DNA of 32,443 nucleotides from Acidimicrobiales bacterium (GCA_020630195.1 JAHDBV010000053.1:1-32443), one strand, 5' to 3'. Positions 24,801 through 31,671 are shown, counted from the stretch's first letter. Notes: generated from the sequence alone by a model not told the origin. Program-made: numbers and translations.

Positions 24801-25278
24801 TCGCCCGGCGATCCTCGGGGCGGGCGTTCAGCACGGCGTCGATCTGGCCCTGGGAGATGATGATGTGCTGCTGGCGACCCACACCGGAGTCGGACAGCAG
24901 CTCGGCGATGTCGAGCAGACGGCAGGGGGCGCCGTTGATCGAGTACTCGCTCTCACCGGTGCGGAACAGGATCCGCTTGATCGCCACCTCGGGGAACTCG
25001 ATCGGGAGCATCCCGTCGGAGTTGTCGATCGTGAGCGTCACCTCGGCGCGGCCGAGGGCCTGACGATTCGAAGTGCCCGCGAAGATGACGTCGTCCATCT
25101 TCTGGCTGCGGACCGACTTCGGCGCCTGGGCGCCGAGCACCCACGCGATCGCGTCGACCACGTTCGACTTGCCGGACCCGTTCGGGCCGACCACCACGGT
25201 CACACCCGGTTCGAGCTCCAGGGTGGCCGCGTCAGCGAAGGACTTGAAGCCCTTGATGGACAGCGTCTTGAGATGCAC
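21814..25278 (-). CDS. smc: Chromosome segregation protein SMC
   Basis: A 1154-residue condensin ATPase that compacts and helps segregate the chromosome with ScpA and ScpB. The N-terminal head has Walker A GPNGSGKS (31-38) in VVVGPNGSGKSNVVDAI. Two long coiled coils (about 165-495 and 650-1000, Ala/Arg/Glu-rich) flank the hinge domain (about 500-645, starting GADGVLGTLLDLVAIDDG). The C-terminal head has the signature LLSGGERSLTALAF (from about 1059) and Walker B FYVMDEVEAALDD (from about 1084). The start is GTG 25278, 3 bases after the fpg stop, in the actinobacterial order rnc-fpg-smc. Length is typical. Confidence 0.97.
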   Translation of the reverse strand: MHLKTLSIKGFKSFADAATLELEPGVTVVVGPNGSGKSNVVDAIAWVLGAQAPKSVRSQKMDDVIFAGTSNRQALGRAEVTLTIDNSDGMLPIEFPEVAIKRILFRTGESEYSINGAPCRLLDIAELLSDSGVGRQQHIIISQGQIDAVLNARPEDRRAIIEEAAGVLKYRKRKERAEKRLSTTDEHLSRVQDLVREVRRGLRPLERQAEAARKHGDLFEEVTTLRRHLAGRELSALTARLEADRRQRNELGRLENEITGRLASLDADVLSAEAELAALGGSDLNEILSRARSLDERLGGRINLVAERRRRLESALQSTIDTDVVASVEADLARARTQLADTESSAAALAPDYAELELAIAEVERDESAFVAEMPADDSSVAVLAAELRAERQGLVGAIQRDDTQLGRVTSSLVSIDERRTKNDAARNDANAVAADLDEQVERLVAERTRRAAERAEATEAHEAASDARRLADAEASRWAARADALRQALDSLRSRAGADALAGADGVLGTLLDLVAIDDGLEAAVEAALGEALQAVVVAEPTAGRAALDRLVSGSVSGAVLPLGRSAAGIDIPADSVRHRVRSVRSDVDPLLDALLGPIRLVDGDWSTGVDRALAEPAEVFVTAAGDRFAPAGWRLGDGGSGATGAALDEAQQKADEAALASEAALAALQAAEAARGTSRRADDEVAAQLAKAERDQAAARSAVESADARDPQLDADEAALGQQRAELQERLEGQRARLAELDAALPDAEAAEARVAEQEQQRRTRQSELDERRRAVNALKADLDVRAAGLEQRRTDLTTRIGQMDERLTRLEGQRDEAATRRIDIEARLRSIDELAVAFDGHREQVRTWLTSLSSEAAAETEAARQVSATLAARRRDRAEQERALAENRERAGRLELDEAEARVRLETLTEVVRRDLDIDPASAMKVELPELPDGVSAEARVRTLERDLKLLGPINPLALEEYEQLKERHEFLDAQLTDAKSSRKELLTLIKSIDAEIVSVFTSAFADVAENFVELFSVLFPGGRGRLALTDVEDLLECGIEIEAKPSGKNVKKLSLLSGGERSLTALAFLFAVFRSRPSPFYVMDEVEAALDDVNLHRFLQLVEEFRNDAQLVIVSHQKRTMEAADVLYGVSMKPGGSSKVVSERVEARVA

Positions 25279-25281
25279 GGG

Positions 25282-26124
25282 TCACACCTGGGTATCGCAG
25301 AAGAACACCGGACGGCCCTTGAACTGGGCCTTCTTGATCGGCAGGCGCGACCGCGGGCTCAGCTCGCCGGCCTTGCCGTAGACGGCGATGTGGTCGCCGT
25401 AGTTGCCCACGTTGCCCGCCGGATCGGCGAACGGGCGCGTCTCGAGGTTCGTGCCGCCGTACTTGATGGCGTCGTGGAACATCTGGACGATCGAGCGGTG
25501 GAGGCGCCGGATCTCCTGGATCGAGAGTTCCGACGACGTGCGATCGTGGCGCAGGCCCGAATCGAAGAGGATCTCGTCGGCGTACACGTCCCCGATCCCG
25601 ACGAAGACCGAGGAGTCGAGGAGGAGCACCTTGAGCGGCTGGCTGGAGGCCAGCACGGTCCGACCGAAGTCGACCCACGAGATGGGGTTGACGTAGAGGT
25701 CGTGGCCGAGCGGAGCGAGCTCGGCGAACACCTCGGCGAGGCCTTCGGTGGGCACGACACGGATCTCCGTCGTCGACTCGGGGTCGGCGATGCGCAGATC
25801 ACCGCCCTGGGTGAAGGTCAGGGTGAGGATCGTGCCGTCGATGTCGGCCGTCTTGGACGGGACCCGATGCATGCTGCCGAGAGCGCCGAGCGACAACACG
25901 ATGGTGTTCTCGTTCGACAGGTGGAGCAGGAGGTCGAGACCTCGGCGCTCGATGGCGTCGATCTTCTCGCCCTCGAGGGGCTCGGCCACGGACTTCTTGG
26001 TCCGGTGGCCCGGGAACGTCTTCATCGCGCCGAGGTCGACGGCTTTGATCTTGCGGCTCACGAGGTCGCGCTCGGACTCCCGACGGAGGATCTCGATCTC
26101 GGGCAACTCAAGGGCGGGAGGCAT
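25282..26124 (-). CDS. Fpg/Nei-family DNA glycosylase homologue, divergent
   Basis: A 280-residue protein in the usual fpg (mutM) position between rnc and smc. The core is recognisable: LELPEIEILRRE (5-16), VFVGIGDVYADEILFDSGL (173-191, the helix-two-turn-helix) and KGRPVFFC (269-276). Key canonical residues are missing. Fpg starts (M)PELPE with catalytic Pro and Glu; here the stretch is LELPE preceded by MPPA. The conserved active-site Lys of RRGK is Leu63 in ERRGLDLLL. The C-terminal zinc finger normally has four Cys, but only Cys276 remains. It may have altered or no lyase activity, or use a non-canonical N-terminal Pro2. The start overlaps the 3' end of rnc by 17 bases. Confidence 0.82.
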   Translation of the reverse strand: MPPALELPEIEILRRESERDLVSRKIKAVDLGAMKTFPGHRTKKSVAEPLEGEKIDAIERRGLDLLLHLSNENTIVLSLGALGSMHRVPSKTADIDGTILTLTFTQGGDLRIADPESTTEIRVVPTEGLAEVFAELAPLGHDLYVNPISWVDFGRTVLASSQPLKVLLLDSSVFVGIGDVYADEILFDSGLRHDRTSSELSIQEIRRLHRSIVQMFHDAIKYGGTNLETRPFADPAGNVGNYGDHIAVYGKAGELSPRSRLPIKKAQFKGRPVFFCDTQV

Positions 26125-26824
26125 CACGCGGCTCCTCTGAATCACGCAGGTGGTGGCACGCCGCCCGGGCGGCCGCCTGCTCGGCACGTTTCTTCGATCG
26201 GCCCGCACCGGAGCCGATCGGATGTCCGTCGACCACGACGACGGCGACGAACTCGCGGTCGTGGTCGGGTCCGGAGGCACTCACCTCGTAGTCGGGCCCA
26301 CCCAGGCCCATCTTGGCGGTGGTCTCCTGGAGACGGGTCTTGTGGTCGTCGCGGCCCGGATCGGCGGCGCCGGCCTCGATCGAGGGGCGCATCAGGTCGA
26401 GCACCCAGCGCTCGACGCCGGCCCAACCGCCGTCGACATAGGCGGCGCCGATCACGGCTTCGCAGGTGTCGGCGAGGATGGATTCCTTCTGTCGGCCACC
26501 CGACCGATCCTCGCCACGCCCGAGCAGGAGCCCGTCGCCGAGGCCCAGGTCGGACGCGATCGAGGCGAGGGAGCCGGTGTTGACGACCGAGGCCCGCAGC
26601 TTGGCGAGCTGGCCTTCGGGGTACTCCGGGAGCGTGCGGTGGATGAACGCCGTCACGACGAGGCCGAGCACGGCGTCACCCAGGAATTCGAGTCGTTCGT
26701 TCGACTCGTGACCGGGGTTCTCGGCGCACCAGCTGCGGTGCGTGAGGGCGTCGGCGAGGAGTGTGGAATCGTTGAAGCTGAACCCGAGCCGCTCGACGAG
26801 CGCCTGCGGCGGAGCCGGCTTCAG
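26108..26824 (-). CDS. rnc: Ribonuclease III, apparently starting at CTG
   Basis: A 238-residue double-strand-specific RNase that matures rRNA. The catalytic signature is NERLEFLGD (42-50, with Glu43, Glu46 and Asp50), then ADTCEAVIGAAYVDGG (118-133, with Asp119 and Glu122), and a C-terminal dsRNA-binding domain (about 160-226, DHKTRLQE, GRSKKRAEQAAARAA). The N-terminal part preceding the signature reads KPAPPQALVERLGFSFNDST, as expected for RNase III. No ATG, GTG or TTG occurs in frame upstream of the active site. The only plausible start is CTG at 26824, overlapping the acpP stop codon as CTGA. The next start, GTG 26671, would delete the signature. The 3' end overlaps fpg by 17 bases. Confidence 0.92.
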   Translation of the reverse strand: MKPAPPQALVERLGFSFNDSTLLADALTHRSWCAENPGHESNERLEFLGDAVLGLVVTAFIHRTLPEYPEGQLAKLRASVVNTGSLASIASDLGLGDGLLLGRGEDRSGGRQKESILADTCEAVIGAAYVDGGWAGVERWVLDLMRPSIEAGAADPGRDDHKTRLQETTAKMGLGGPDYEVSASGPDHDREFVAVVVVDGHPIGSGAGRSKKRAEQAAARAACHHLRDSEEPRDASRP

Positions 26825-27120
26825 GACGACGACCCGACCTGGCTGTGGACGTAGTCGACGGCGTCTCGGACCGACTTCAGGTCCTGGAGGTCCTCGTCTT
26901 CGATCCGGAATCCGACCGTGCGGTCGGACAGCTCCTCCTCGAGAGCCTCGACGAGTTCGATCAGCGCCAGCGAGTCGGCCTCGAGATCGTCCGCGAACGA
27001 ATCACCCTCGGCGATCTCCGAGGGCTCGATCTCGAGGATGTCGGCAAGACGATCCTTGACGAGTTCGACGACATCGTCGCGACTCATCGGCGATTGGGAC
27101 ATGTGGGTCTCCGCCGGCAC
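26821..27120 (-). CDS. acpP: Acyl carrier protein
   Basis: A small acidic carrier that holds growing fatty acids on a phosphopantetheine arm. The attachment site is Ser50 in DDLEADSLALIELVE, within the four-helix ACP fold. The start is uncertain: GTG 27120 gives 99 residues and has an ideal AGGAGG 6-7 bases upstream; ATG 27102 (GGAG upstream) and ATG 27087 give lengths closer to other ACPs. The tail ends VGSSS just before the stop, which overlaps the CTG start of rnc. plsX lies one gene upstream, consistent with a lipid synthesis block. Confidence 0.92.
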   Translation of the reverse strand: MPAETHMSQSPMSRDDVVELVKDRLADILEIEPSEIAEGDSFADDLEADSLALIELVEALEEELSDRTVGFRIEDEDLQDLKSVRDAVDYVHSQVGSSS

Positions 27121-27150
27121 GACACCCTCCTGAGCGGTGAACGGCGCCCG

Positions 27151-27156
27151 AGTGTA
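27151..27156 (-). promoter_or_regulatory. Candidate -10 box of the acpP-rnc-fpg-smc operon
   Basis: TACACT (minus strand) lies about 30 bases before the GTG start of acpP, leaving a leader of about 24 bases that contains AGGAGG. A TTGCAA further upstream is too distant (26 bases) to be a proper -35. Confidence 0.4.
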
Positions 27157-27226
27157 GCTCCCCGGCTGCTTGCTGAGCGTGCTTGCAACCGCGGGATGCC
27201 ACGGAGCACCGATGAGCGCCGGGGGC

Positions 27227-28141
27227 TCAGCCCAACAGCCAGGAGATGCCGACGCCGATCGGCGCGATGAATCCGACCACGAGGATGATCGCCGTCGCGA
27301 TCAGGGCGAAGATCTGGGCATGGTCACGTGGCGGGTCACCACACCGCCCGATGACCTGATAGAGCGCCGCCAGCGGCTCGTCGATCGTGAGATTGATCCG
27401 CCGTCGCGCCGCCGCGGCGCCACGCAGGACCGCCCACCCCGCACCGGCGATCAGGGCGAATCCGATCACGACGATCGCCACCCGGACGAACGGGTTGCTG
27501 AGGGTGGCGAGCAGCAGCTGTTGGAGCGCGGAGATGGCGGTCGACAGCACCGCACCACCGAGCAGGAACGTGGGCACCCCCAACGGATTGCGCTTGAATC
27601 CCGGCGCGATCCGGTCGATGTGGCGTCGGGCCCGGGTCAGCAGCAGCCGCTGGTCGTCGTCGGGCAGACAGTTCGCCTCGCGTCGGGCGTAGAGGCGCTG
27701 GAGGTGATCGACGACCGTCGACACGTACTGCCGCACGATGAAGTGGGTCACCTGCTGGACGAAGAACCCGGCGACGGGGCGGAGCGGGCCCAGCCACTTC
27801 GAGTCGACCCGCACGCCGCGGGCACCGTTGCGGTCGAGGACCTCGAGGGCGCGCACGACGAGGGTGTGGGAGCGGAGGAACCGATCGGGGTGGCCGAGCG
27901 GCCGAGGGGCGGAGAGCTCGAGCACGATGTCGCGATCGACCTCACCCGAGGCGCCGAGCGACTCGAGCAGATCGTCGGCGACGACCGAATCGGATTTCCG
28001 GAAGGCGTGGAAGGCGGCGAGCTTCTCGTCGAGCTCGTCGAAGGCGACGGCGCCGCCGGTGTCGCCGACGTCGGGCACCGTCTCGTCGGTCGTCGCGTCC
28101 GACGTGGAGCCGGAGGTTCCGGGGCCGGACGGTTCGGTCAC
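27227..28141 (-). CDS. Hypothetical membrane protein between plsX and acpP
   Basis: A 304-residue protein whose family I do not recognise. Residues 1-30 are Ser/Thr/Gly/Asp-rich and probably disordered. Residues 35-180 are soluble and charged, with DRFLRSHTLVVRALEVLD and a segment VRVDSKWLGPLRPVAGFFVQ that suggests membrane association. The C-terminal part has about three hydrophobic segments (189-213, 218-238, 276-302). A short Arg-rich stretch AAARRRIN separates the second and third. The GTG start overlaps the plsX stop codon (GTGA), so it is translated with plsX, and a role in phospholipid or membrane metabolism is an inference from position only. Confidence 0.75.
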   Translation of the reverse strand: MTEPSGPGTSGSTSDATTDETVPDVGDTGGAVAFDELDEKLAAFHAFRKSDSVVADDLLESLGASGEVDRDIVLELSAPRPLGHPDRFLRSHTLVVRALEVLDRNGARGVRVDSKWLGPLRPVAGFFVQQVTHFIVRQYVSTVVDHLQRLYARREANCLPDDDQRLLLTRARRHIDRIAPGFKRNPLGVPTFLLGGAVLSTAISALQQLLLATLSNPFVRVAIVVIGFALIAGAGWAVLRGAAAARRRINLTIDEPLAALYQVIGRCGDPPRDHAQIFALIATAIILVVGFIAPIGVGISWLLG

Positions 28142-29124
28142 TTCCCGACCATCTCCCGGAGCCGTTCGACGATGCCCTCACCCACCATGGATTCGGCGGT
28201 GTGGATGGCCCGGGTGATGGCGTGCACCGACGACGAGCCGTGGCTGATCATCGACACACCACGCACCCCGAGGAGCAGCGCCGAGCCGGTGTTGTCGACG
28301 TCGAGCACGTCGAAGACCGGGTCGAGATAGGGGGCGAGCACATCGGCGGCGGCCGCGGCCTCGGGTGTCGAACGCATCGCGGCACGGATCCGGTCGAGTG
28401 CGGAGCCGACCCCACCCTCGAGCGACTTGAGCACGATGTTGCCGGTGAAGCCGTCGCACACGGCGACCTCGGCCACGTCGGTCATGATGTCGCGACCCTC
28501 GAGATTGCCGGCGTAGGTGGCCCCACAGGCCTCCTCCCACCCGCCGGCCTCCATCAGGGCCACGGTCTCCTTGACGAGCGTGTTGCCCTTGCCGGCCTCT
28601 TCGCCGATCGTGAGCACACCGACTCGTGGGGTCTCGATCCCGAACCGGACCCGGCTGTAGACGGCGGCCATCTGGCCGAACTGCATGAGCCACTCGGGCT
28701 GACACTCCGCGTTGGCGCCACAGTCGAGCAGCACGCACGGATGCCGGCCGTCGACCGGGAACGGGATGGCGATGGCCGGCCGGGCGATGCCCTTGATCCG
28801 GCCCATCCGCAGCAGCGACGCCGCCATCGCGGCGCCGGTGTTGCCGGCCGAGAGCATCGAGGACGCTTCGCCGTCGCGGACGAGCTCGGCGGCTCGCACC
28901 ACGGAGGCGTCCTTCATCTTGCGGACCGACGACGCCGGATCGGCGCCCATCGGGATCACCTCGGACGCCGGATGCACCGGCAGACCGTGATCGGTGCCGA
29001 GCGCGTCCGGGTCTCCGACGAGGATGACCGACGCACCTTCGGCGACGGCGGCGACCGCCCCCTCGACGATCGTGTCGGGGGCGGAGTCCCCGCCCATGGC
29101 GTCGACGGCGACGGGCAGGGTCAT
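28138..29124 (-). CDS. plsX: Phosphate acyltransferase PlsX
   Basis: A 328-residue enzyme that converts acyl-ACP to acyl-phosphate, the donor for PlsY in phospholipid synthesis. It begins MTLPVAVDAMGGDSAPDTIV, the family signature, followed by SSVRKMKDASVVRAAELV, LSAGNTGAAMAASLL, RPAIAIPFP, LLDCGANAECQPEWLMQF, GVLTIGEEAGKGN and CDGFTGNIVLKSLEG. Length is typical. It lies 7 bases after rpmF, the widespread rpmF-plsX arrangement, and is coupled to the following membrane protein gene. Confidence 0.96.
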   Translation of the reverse strand: MTLPVAVDAMGGDSAPDTIVEGAVAAVAEGASVILVGDPDALGTDHGLPVHPASEVIPMGADPASSVRKMKDASVVRAAELVRDGEASSMLSAGNTGAAMAASLLRMGRIKGIARPAIAIPFPVDGRHPCVLLDCGANAECQPEWLMQFGQMAAVYSRVRFGIETPRVGVLTIGEEAGKGNTLVKETVALMEAGGWEEACGATYAGNLEGRDIMTDVAEVAVCDGFTGNIVLKSLEGGVGSALDRIRAAMRSTPEAAAAADVLAPYLDPVFDVLDVDNTGSALLLGVRGVSMISHGSSSVHAITRAIHTAESMVGEGIVERLREMVGK

Positions 29125-29131
29125 GACGGAT

Positions 29132-29311
29132 TCAGTCGACGTCGATGGCCTGACGGCCCTTGTACCAACCGCAGGAGGCGCACACCCGGTGCGGGAGCTT
29201 CACCGCTCCGCAGCGGTCGCAGGTGGAACGCGACGGCGCCGAGACCTTCCAGGCGGATGCCCGACGGCTGCGGGTCTTGGCCTTGGACTTCTTCTTCTTG
29301 GGAACGGCCAT
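29132..29311 (-). CDS. rpmF: 50S ribosomal protein bL32, zinc-binding form
   Basis: A 59-residue bL32 starting MAVPKKKKSKAKTRSRRAS. Four cysteines in two CxxC pairs (31/34 and 44/47) make this the zinc-containing form rather than the zinc-independent paralogue made under zinc limitation. ATG 29311 has GGAGAG about 7 bases upstream and matches the family start; longer frames upstream are not supported. It is preceded by the YceD gene, the common yceD-rpmF-plsX order. Confidence 0.96.
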   Translation of the reverse strand: MAVPKKKKSKAKTRSRRASAWKVSAPSRSTCDRCGAVKLPHRVCASCGWYKGRQAIDVD

Positions 29312-29402
29312 CGTGCTCTCTCCGGATCGAGACGGCGATGCGGGAGGCGGGCCCGAGCAGGGGGCCGACACCGATACGCACCGTGCGACTCGTGGAGGCT
29401 AG

Positions 29403-29438
29403 CGGGGACGATCCCCGGTACCGACGCCTCAGGCGTCG
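29403..29438 (-). promoter_or_regulatory. Two tandem hairpins between the YceD gene and rpmF
   Basis: A 7-bp stem (29422-29428 with 29432-29438) has as its 3-base loop exactly the stop codon of the YceD gene. Four bases later a 6-bp stem CGGGGA/TCCCCG (29403-29417, loop of 3) follows. They could act as terminator, attenuator or processing site separating the two genes. Confidence 0.45.
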
Positions 29439-29959
29439 TCACGGAGGTCGAGTTCGGCCAACGCCGCCCAACGGGGATCGGCGACCGGCGGTGCGGCCGC
29501 CGCCTCGGCCTCCAGCTCGGCCTCGGTCCGGGTGGGGTACCGATCGGGATCGGGCCCCGGACAGTCCTCCCGGCAGAGGGGCGCGAGCGGCAGGGCGAAC
29601 GCCACCGTCTCGGCGACCACCGGCACGAGATCCACCTGCTCACCGTCGAAGTCGCGCAGGTCCTCGTGGTCGCCGGCACCGACCTGGAAGATCTCGTCGA
29701 TCTCGGCCTCGACGCGGCCCGACACGGGCTCGAGGCATCGCCGGCACGAGCCGTCCCAGCCGAGTTCGATCGAGCCGAGCACCGTCACACCGCGTTCGAT
29801 CGACTCGAACACGACCGCGCCGACGACCGGCTCGGCCGTCGAGGACGTGTCGACGACGGTCGTCGGTGCCAGATCGAGGTCGATCTGCACCTCCCGGCGC
29901 TGCCCGAGGCGGCGCCGCAGATCGGTGACGTCGACGATGAGTCGGGGTGCCCGGGCCAT
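29429..29959 (-). CDS. YceD/DUF177 family protein
   Basis: A 176-residue protein. It starts MARAPRLIVDVTDLRRRLGQ and contains CRRCLEPVSG (72-81) and LPLAPLCREDCPG (123-135), giving four cysteines (72, 75, 129, 133) that probably bind zinc. The family (YceD in E. coli, DUF177) is almost always beside rpmF and has been linked to 23S rRNA maturation in some bacteria and chloroplasts. No Shine-Dalgarno sequence is clear; ATG 29959 fits the family, while GTG 29995 would start inside the upstream hairpin. Confidence 0.88.
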   Translation of the reverse strand: MARAPRLIVDVTDLRRRLGQRREVQIDLDLAPTTVVDTSSTAEPVVGAVVFESIERGVTVLGSIELGWDGSCRRCLEPVSGRVEAEIDEIFQVGAGDHEDLRDFDGEQVDLVPVVAETVAFALPLAPLCREDCPGPDPDRYPTRTEAELEAEAAAAPPVADPRWAALAELDLRDDA

Positions 29960-29976
29960 GCGCCCAGTGTGCCGCC

Positions 29977-30002
29977 CGGGTCCGTGCACCCGCACGGACC
30001 CG
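29977..30002 (-). terminator. Strong hairpin between the SepIVA-like and YceD genes
   Basis: A perfect 11-bp stem (29977-29987 with 29992-30002, core GGTCCGTGC) and a 4-base loop begins 17 bases after the SepIVA-like stop and ends 17 bases before the YceD ATG. It lacks a U-tract, so it may terminate, attenuate or shield the ribosome binding region. Confidence 0.55.
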
Positions 30003-30019
30003 CCACGTCGTGGTGTGGG

Positions 30020-30571
30020 TCAGTCCTCGAGCTCGAGGGGACGAGCCGGAGGCGGCGGAGGTGAGTGCTCGAGCGAGGCCTGGCCGAGCAGACGATCCCG
30101 GCCCTCGGCGACGGTGGCCTGGGTCCGGACGAGGAGCTGCTCGAACCCGGCGAGCTTCCGGTCGCAGTAGTCCTCGGTCTGGCGTCGCATCAGCCGCGTC
30201 TCGGCCTCCGCGTCCGCGATCACCTGGCGGGCGCGGGCCTCTGCGGCACGCACGACGGCCTGGCGCTCGATGATGCCCTCGACGGTCTGGCGGCCCTGGA
30301 GCACGATCTCGTCCCGCTCGACCCGGGCCCGCCGGATGAACTCCTCGCGCTCCTTGAGCAGCCAGCGGGCGGAGCGGAGCTCCTCGGGCAGACGCTCGCG
30401 CACCTCGAGCAGGAGACCGAGCAGTTCGTCGCGGTCGATCTTGATGCTCGACCCCATCGTCGAGGTCCGGGCATCGGCGAGGAGCTGGATGGCCTCGTCG
30501 AGCAGGACGTCGGTGTCCGGCTCCCGATAGGGATCGGCGACGAGCTGGTTGAACGGATCGGCGACGGTCAT
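30020..30571 (-). CDS. SepIVA/DivIVA-like coiled-coil protein
   Basis: A 183-residue protein. The segment DVLLDEAIQLLADARTST (21-38), then IDRDELLGLLLEVRERLPEE (45-64), a long charged coiled coil (about 65-160, many Arg, Glu and Ala heptads), and a C-terminal TEDYCDRKLAGFEQLL (132-147) match the mycobacterial septation factor SepIVA, which acts in polar growth and division. A Pro-rich tail (PPPPP near 171) follows. In mycobacteria sepIVA also lies beside the YceD gene, supporting the match. The ATG overlaps the coaD stop codon (ATGA). Confidence 0.78.
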   Translation of the reverse strand: MTVADPFNQLVADPYREPDTDVLLDEAIQLLADARTSTMGSSIKIDRDELLGLLLEVRERLPEELRSARWLLKEREEFIRRARVERDEIVLQGRQTVEGIIERQAVVRAAEARARQVIADAEAETRLMRRQTEDYCDRKLAGFEQLLVRTQATVAEGRDRLLGQASLEHSPPPPPARPLELED

Positions 30572-31068
30572 GAGGTGCGCTCCCGGAGGCGATGGAGAAC
30601 GGGGCCGGGGACGACCCCGCTGACATCGCCGCCGAGGCGGGCGATGTCACGGACATAGCGAGAAGAGACGAGCGAGTCGGGCCCGGTGGCGGGCACGAGC
30701 AGGGTGGGCATGGCGCCGGTGCGCAGGTTCATGTCGGCCTGCTGCATCTCGTCGGACAGGTCGACCGCGCCACGCACACCCTTCACGAGGGTGTCGGCCC
30801 CGGCGGCGGCCGCCGCGACCGTGGCGAGGCCGGTGAACGTCACGGCCTCGATGGCACCGAGCTGGTCGGCCCAGGGGGCGGCGATCTCGGCGACGCTGTC
30901 GGTGATCATGGCCGCCCGTTCGTCGGGCGTGAACATGCCCGACGGCTTCTCGGCGTTGTACCCCACCCCGACGATCACGCGATCGAAGATCGACGCGGCC
31001 ACGGCGACGACCATCAGGTGGCCACGGTGGATCGGATCGAAGGATCCCGGGTAGAAGGCGGTGGTCAT
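30568..31068 (-). CDS. coaD: Phosphopantetheine adenylyltransferase
   Basis: A 166-residue enzyme catalysing the fourth step of coenzyme A synthesis, forming dephospho-CoA from 4'-phosphopantetheine and ATP. It starts MTTAFYPGSFDPIHRGHL with the nucleotide-binding HxGH (14-17), then VKGVRGAVDLSDEMQQADMN (95-114) and SSRYVRDIARLGGDVSG (135-151). ATG 31068 was preferred over a start 36 bases upstream because it matches the family exactly. It follows rsmD in the common order recG-rsmD-coaD. Confidence 0.96.
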   Translation of the reverse strand: MTTAFYPGSFDPIHRGHLMVVAVAASIFDRVIVGVGYNAEKPSGMFTPDERAAMITDSVAEIAAPWADQLGAIEAVTFTGLATVAAAAAGADTLVKGVRGAVDLSDEMQQADMNLRTGAMPTLLVPATGPDSLVSSRYVRDIARLGGDVSGVVPGPVLHRLRERTS

Positions 31069-31116
31069 GTGGGCGTCCGAAAAAGAGTCGGTCTGCCCCG
31101 ACAACTCCGAGCGCCC

Positions 31117-31122
31117 ACTGTA
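31117..31122 (-). promoter_or_regulatory. Candidate -10 box of coaD
   Basis: TACAGT (minus strand) in the 78-base rsmD-coaD gap would give a leader of about 40 bases. A TTGACC further upstream has too long a spacer (22 bases). Confidence 0.3.
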
Positions 31123-31129
31123 GTCACAT

Positions 31130-31148
31130 GACCACGGATGGTGTGGTC
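31130..31148 (-). terminator. Hairpin overlapping the rsmD stop codon
   Basis: A 6-bp stem GACCAC/GTGGTC (31130-31135 with 31143-31148) and a 7-base loop covers part of the rsmD stop codon. It is modest and lacks a U-tract. Confidence 0.3.
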
Positions 31149-31671
31149 AATCCGTCGAGATGCGTTCGGCGATGAGGATCCGGGCCCGGCCGTAGTTCCG
31201 TCGACGCAGCTCCTCCCACCCCGCCAGCAGCGGGATCTCGCGCTCGGCATGGCCCACCACGAGGTCGGCCGTCAGCCCGTCGAACAGCGACGTCCACGGG
31301 TCGTCGGCGTAGGGCGGGTCGCAGAAGGCGAGGTCGGCGTCGGGCAGCGCGGGCAGGTGCACCTCCACCGGGCCCACGAGCACCTTGGCCCGATCGGCGA
31401 AGCCGAGCGTGTCGATGTTGTGGTGCAGCGCCTCGAGTGCCGGGCGCCCTCGCTCCACGAAGATCGCCCGCTCGGCGCCTCGGCTCAGACACTCGAGCCC
31501 GAACGAGCCGCTCCCGGCGAACAGGTCGACGACCGTCGCCCCGTCGAGGTCGACGATCGGGAGGAGCATGTTGAAGATCCCCTCCTTCGCCCGATCGGTG
31601 ATCGGGCGGGTGCCGTGCCCCTCGGGGCCTCGGAGCGGGCGGCCTCGAGCCGTTCCGGAGATGATCCGCAT
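31147..31671 (-). CDS. rsmD: 16S rRNA (guanine-966-N2) methyltransferase RsmD
   Basis: A 174-residue SAM-dependent methyltransferase acting on small-subunit rRNA. It begins MRIISGTARGRPLRGPEG, then TRPITDRAKEGIFNML, motif I VVDLFAGSGSFGLECLSRGA and the catalytic FCDPPYADDP. It shows the complete family fold at typical length. No Shine-Dalgarno site is present, but TAGTCT lies 8 bases before the ATG. It is downstream of recG on the same strand, with the zinc ribbon gene between them on the opposite strand. Confidence 0.94.
   Translation of the reverse strand: MRIISGTARGRPLRGPEGHGTRPITDRAKEGIFNMLLPIVDLDGATVVDLFAGSGSFGLECLSRGAERAIFVERGRPALEALHHNIDTLGFADRAKVLVGPVEVHLPALPDADLAFCDPPYADDPWTSLFDGLTADLVVGHAEREIPLLAGWEELRRRNYGRARILIAERISTD

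Noticed and set aside
21919..26583. 1554-codon open frame on the plus strand opposite smc, fpg and rnc
   Set aside because: It is a GC-rich shadow. The minus-strand frames encode recognisable SMC, Fpg and RNase III with conserved motifs.
31117..31150. TTGACC and TACAGT as a complete coaD promoter
   Set aside because: The spacer is 22 bases, too long for a housekeeping promoter. Only the -10 candidate was kept, at low confidence.
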